Below are positions 61,799-64,000 of a DNA stretch of 64,000 nucleotides, piece by piece (the stretch's first letter is position 1; every line of letters begins with the position of its first letter). The position numbers and the translations under genes are program-made. The notes under the pieces are model-generated. The model was not told the origin of the DNA. It searched no databases and saw only the letters and a program-made list of their open reading frames with translations. The DNA comes from CAYUNE01 sp964446115 (GTDB lineage: Bacteria > Desulfobacterota > Desulfobulbia > Desulfobulbales > Desulfobulbaceae). The stretch spans positions 25,554-89,553 of the forward strand of contig CAYUNE010000034.1 in assembly GCA_964446115.1 (NCBI GenBank), read 5' to 3'.

Positions 61799-62266
61799 TC
61801 ACGAACCGGATTCCTTATCCCGCGGCGGCGGCAGTCTGCAGCCACCCATCACCGCCATGCCCGGCTGGTAGGGGGGATCGGCCAAGGAACGGATATGGGC
61901 GATGAGATCAATGATATCCGCATCCGTGAGGATATGTTGCCACTGGGGCATGATTTTGGAAAAATTCATGGAACGGCCGCCGAATTTGATAACCCGGAAA
62001 AGCCGCATATCGGGCAGGAGATTCATGTAGCTGCCGTCGGCATGAACGCGGGGGCGCGGATCAAGATGCTCCCGGGCCACCCGGTCGCCGTCACCCCTGC
62101 CGGTGAGTCCATGGCAGGGAATACAGTACTGTTCATACAGACGTTTGCCGCGACCGGCCGGCGCTTTCTCCGTATCATCCGCTCCTGCCTGGGCCAGGGT
62201 AAAAAACGAAATGACAAGGGAGAGAAGGATAAACAGGAACGCTCTGCCGGGGGAAGAAAAAGTCAT
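61799..62266 (-). CDS. Small periplasmic cytochrome c
   Basis: 155 residues. A signal peptide (to about 28) then one haem c motif, CIPCH (C48, C51, H52), and a likely distal Met in IMPQW (about 106), giving a His/Met c-type domain. FGGRSMNFSKIMPQWQHILT and DADIIDLIAHIRSLADPP match cytochrome c (class I, cbb3-type subunit-like). The ATG at 62266 has GGAGG upstream. It follows the ZraP-like gene in the same direction by 71 bp, so they may be co-transcribed. Confidence 0.85.
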   Translation of the reverse strand: MTFSSPGRAFLFILLSLVISFFTLAQAGADDTEKAPAGRGKRLYEQYCIPCHGLTGRGDGDRVAREHLDPRPRVHADGSYMNLLPDMRLFRVIKFGGRSMNFSKIMPQWQHILTDADIIDLIAHIRSLADPPYQPGMAVMGGCRLPPPRDKESGS

Positions 62267-62337
62267 ATCAAAACCTCCGGTTATCCATCGGGGAACTGAT
62301 CCGATGGGATTTTTCAATACAGCGGCAACCCTCTTTT

Positions 62338-62811
62338 TCAGGGCTGCTTCTTCCGGGGAGGGGGTGAGGGCTGTTTGCCGGCTTCGGGTCCGCCGCCGAA
62401 CGGTCTGCAACGGCAACCACCCCCCAGGGCCGCGGCCCCGGTATTGATGCCTGCCTTTTTGGCGTGGGCAAGCAGTTGATCGCGCAGGTCATATATTTCA
62501 TTGGTCAGCAGGGCTATTTTGGCCTTATCCGGTTTTGCGGACTGCATAAGCTGCATGGCCTCTTGCTGCCTGGCGGCCATGGCAGCGCGCAACTCCTTGG
62601 TATCAGCAAGAAACCTTTCATATTTTTTCCGGTCAACCGTGGATATTGCCCTGCCCTGTTCACCCGGCCCCCGTCGATCGCAACCGCGAAAATCAACCTT
62701 TGCCCTGATCTCTTTTTCCGCATCAGCCGCGGCAGAGTCGGCAACAGCTAAATTCAGGCCGGTTAAAAGCACGCAGCCGGTAACCAGCATGACAACCAGT
62801 CCCCTTTTCAT
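62338..62811 (-). CDS. ZraP/Spy-like periplasmic protein
   Basis: 157 residues with a signal peptide (to about 24). The helical core (KYERFLADTKELRAAMAARQ, ALLTNEIYDLRDQLLAHAKK) is like ZraP/CpxP-type proteins (periplasmic heavy-metal sensor/chaperone). A short Gly/Cys/Arg tail (GGGCRCRPFGGG) is present, perhaps binding metal. AGGAGG lies 6 nt before the ATG. In ZraSR systems zraP is sigma54-dependent, but no ZraSR genes are here. Confidence 0.7.
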   Translation of the reverse strand: MKRGLVVMLVTGCVLLTGLNLAVADSAAADAEKEIRAKVDFRGCDRRGPGEQGRAISTVDRKKYERFLADTKELRAAMAARQQEAMQLMQSAKPDKAKIALLTNEIYDLRDQLLAHAKKAGINTGAAALGGGCRCRPFGGGPEAGKQPSPPPRKKQP

Positions 62812-63000
62812 CTTTATACCTCCTATGTAATTGTCCAAACGGAAAAACAGAAACTCATCTACAATGTGGTATCAAATACAAGAAACAGGCCGTTTTTGCA
62901 ACCAATGGATAAAATATTTTTAAAGATGAGATTTCAGGATATTAGAAACACCAGCGCCCACAGGCAGGCTGCTCCGCCGCCATGGGAGCAGTCCGCGTCT

Positions 63001-63033
63001 CGACAAAAATGTCGACCCCTGACAAAAATTGTC
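63001..63033. promoter_or_regulatory. Paired inverted repeats upstream of the ZraP-like gene
   Basis: CGACAAAAATGTCG (63001-63014) and GACAAAAATTGTC (63021-63033) are two similar palindromes with centres about 20 bp, two helical turns, apart, 190-220 bp before the leftward ZraP-like gene. The arrangement is like an enhancer site for an activator, but no clear sigma54 promoter was found near the gene. Confidence 0.35.
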
Positions 63034-63517
63034 GAAACCCGGGAGACTTCACGGCTCATCGCCAAATATATGGATTTTTTTATCATGCCCGAAAATGGAT
63101 CGTAACCACGAAAAACATCGTACATCAATCAGTTAATGCAAAAACCTGACAAAAAGGATCAACATCAGGGTCCCGATATCTATCTATTTGATATAACATC
63201 TTATTTTAAAAATAAAAAACCTAACTCAAAAGTTGGAATTTGATAGTCAAAAAAAGGGTGCACAACCACCGGAAATACGATATATTTTCAGACACGGTGC
63301 GTCTGAGGACCTACCTGTTTGAAAAGGTTGTAACCACCGATTTACTTTCCAACCAAAACCATCGGGGTAAAACCCAGCCAATTTACCTGTAGTTGTTCAT
63401 TTTCTTCTTTTTTCTTCCCTGTTTTTTATCAACTGGATATCCTTTTATTTTTTTCTTTATCTCTTCTTTTGTTTCTTCTCGGGTCTGGGAGTCATTTATC
63501 AGGTCGGGAGAGATCGT

Positions 63518-63546
63518 GTGAAGATGCGGTGCCTGTGATCAATTAC
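63518..63546. repeat. Dispersed intergenic repeat, copy C (one end only)
   Basis: Exact reverse complement over 29 bp of the left end of copy A (38686-38714), GTGAAGATGCGGTGCCTGTG then ATCAATTAC. Only this end is present; it directly precedes the transposase-like remnant. Confidence 0.8.
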
Positions 63547-63829
63547 AAAAAAACTCTATGGCGCCGACTATGTCTGCAACATCCTCTACCAGGAAATGAC
63601 GCCGGTCAACGAGCATCCACCGGTACGTCTGAAACAGGAAGAACTCAATACAATCCGGCTCACCGTTCCCGCCCTGGCCGACTATGATGCCATTGCCCTC
63701 AAAAGGAGGAGGAATCGTGACTGTTCCGCAGGACCACTCAATCGCGAGTGTCGAGTTCCCGCAGGCAATCTACGGAAGCATGTTGTTCCATTCTTGAGGA
63801 TATACGATACGGACGAATATTTATATTGA
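63539..63829 (+). pseudogene. Possible C-terminal remnant of an IS21-type transposase (IstA-like)
   Basis: Reading from just after a stop at 63536, codons give LYGADYVCNILYQEMTPVNE then HPPVRLKQEELNTIRLTVPA and LADYDAIALKRR, which I associate with the end of IS21-family IstA proteins. There is no start codon context and the rest of the element is absent: downstream sequence soon loses protein-like character and ends at 63829. A GTG with AGGAGGAGG upstream (63716) encodes only about 25 residues. Treat as a decayed fragment; the family call is a memory-based match. Confidence 0.35.
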
Positions 63830-63854
63830 CTTTATTCAGATACGGGCGTATTAT
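63826..63854 (+). promoter_or_regulatory. Sigma70 promoter with flanking direct repeats before the AAA ATPase
   Basis: TTGACT (63826-63831), 17 bp, TATTAT (63849-63854). The next ATG begins 7 nt after the -10 element, about where transcription should start. Near-identical repeats GATACGGACGAATATT (63806-63821) and GATACGGGCGTATTATT (63839-63855) flank and overlap it, spaced 33 bp, as an operator would. Confidence 0.55.
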
Positions 63855-63860
63855 TCGGCC

Positions 63861-64000
63861 ATGAAAGAATTATTCTATCAATATAATCCGTGGTGGGAAG
63901 AATCCTTCCAAAACAAAAATGTGAAACCACGGGAAAAGTATCTCGTTGAACTTAGAAAATATCTGGATTTTAAGCAGATAATCATCCTTACAGGCCTTCG
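63861..64000 (+). CDS. AAA-family ATPase (DUF4143-type), N-terminus only
   Basis: 46 codons are visible before the window ends. The start KELFYQYNPWWEESFQ, then REKYLVELRKYLDFKQIIIL and TGLR, fits the beginning of the bacterial AAA_14/DUF4143 ATPases, in which NPWWE precedes the P-loop (LTGLRRVGK). No ribosome site lies before the ATG. Such genes are typically patchy, transfer-prone and of unknown function. The P-loop itself is beyond the edge. Confidence 0.6.
   Translation, partial: MKELFYQYNPWWEESFQNKNVKPREKYLVELRKYLDFKQIIILTGL

Larger units (their letters stand above)
62812..63860. other. AT-rich region, about 1 kb, with no intact gene
   Basis: Apart from the features listed separately (inverted repeats at 63001-63033, repeat copy C, a transposase-like remnant and the AAA ATPase promoter) I see no gene. 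Composition changes to AT-rich from about 63100 and codons do not resemble neighbours, which suggests foreign or decaying DNA. Confidence 0.6.

Noticed and set aside
1..64000. CRISPR arrays, rRNA genes and prophage
   Set aside because: No regularly spaced direct repeats with spacers, no rRNA signature and no phage structural genes were seen; no tRNA gene could be drawn either.

Overview
The window reads like a chromosomal segment of a flagellated, anaerobic Desulfobacterota bacterium (old Deltaproteobacteria), most likely near the Desulfobulbales. This placement is an inference from gene content and order: a long flg/fli/flh block in the order typical of that group, a tungsten-type aldehyde:ferredoxin oxidoreductase beside two MoeA proteins (one fused to a PBP-like domain), a PxxKW cysteine-rich small protein, and a short argA-like acetyltransferase. 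Base composition is moderately GC-rich throughout, apart from the last ~1 kb, which is AT-rich and looks like an accessory boundary.

Left part (1-31 kb): the 3' end of a UDP-glucose dehydrogenase gene closed by a perfect bidirectional terminator; a PxxKW protein; a solitary pilC; an HU/IHF-type protein behind a strong sigma70 promoter; a ParB-like protein; a leftward unit argJ-sixA-CLC channel; cardiolipin synthase and a YfcE-like phosphodiesterase; a tandem pair of polyphosphate kinase 2 genes behind a full-consensus promoter; a leftward run argS-SPOR protein-acetyltransferase-secA; then a small four-Cys protein, moeA, moeA-PBP, the aldehyde oxidoreductase and an orphan leuD. Next come leftward signalling genes: cheY, a CheX phosphatase, and a protein with two CheX-like modules plus a degenerate receiver domain.

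Middle and right (28.7-61.1 kb): nearly a complete flagellar core, all rightward. It starts with a secreted AMIN-like/TPR protein, then flgB-flgC-fliE-fliF-fliG-fliH-fliI-fliJ, a MotE-like protein, fliK-flgD-flgE, motA-motB-fliL-fliM-fliN-fliO-fliP-fliQ-fliR, flhB-flhA-flhF-flhG-fliA, a SwrB-like membrane protein, flgF-flgG-flgA-flgH-flgI and a single-domain flgJ. Three good sigma54 (-24/-12) promoters sit before the TPR gene, motA and flhB, and a terminator separates flgE from motA. This suggests three sigma54-driven transcription blocks. Filament, cap, hook-junction, FlgM and master-regulator genes are not in the window.

End (61-64 kb): a methyltransferase, a cytochrome c, a ZraP/Spy-like periplasmic protein, then about 1 kb without an intact gene. 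That stretch holds paired inverted repeats, a copy of a dispersed repeat and a probable transposase remnant. The window ends in the start of an AAA ATPase gene whose promoter appears to give a leaderless transcript.

The most notable unlisted structure is a family of dispersed intergenic repeats, at least three clear copies and two diverged ones. One copy carries an extra 15-bp-stem hairpin and abuts flagellar genes.
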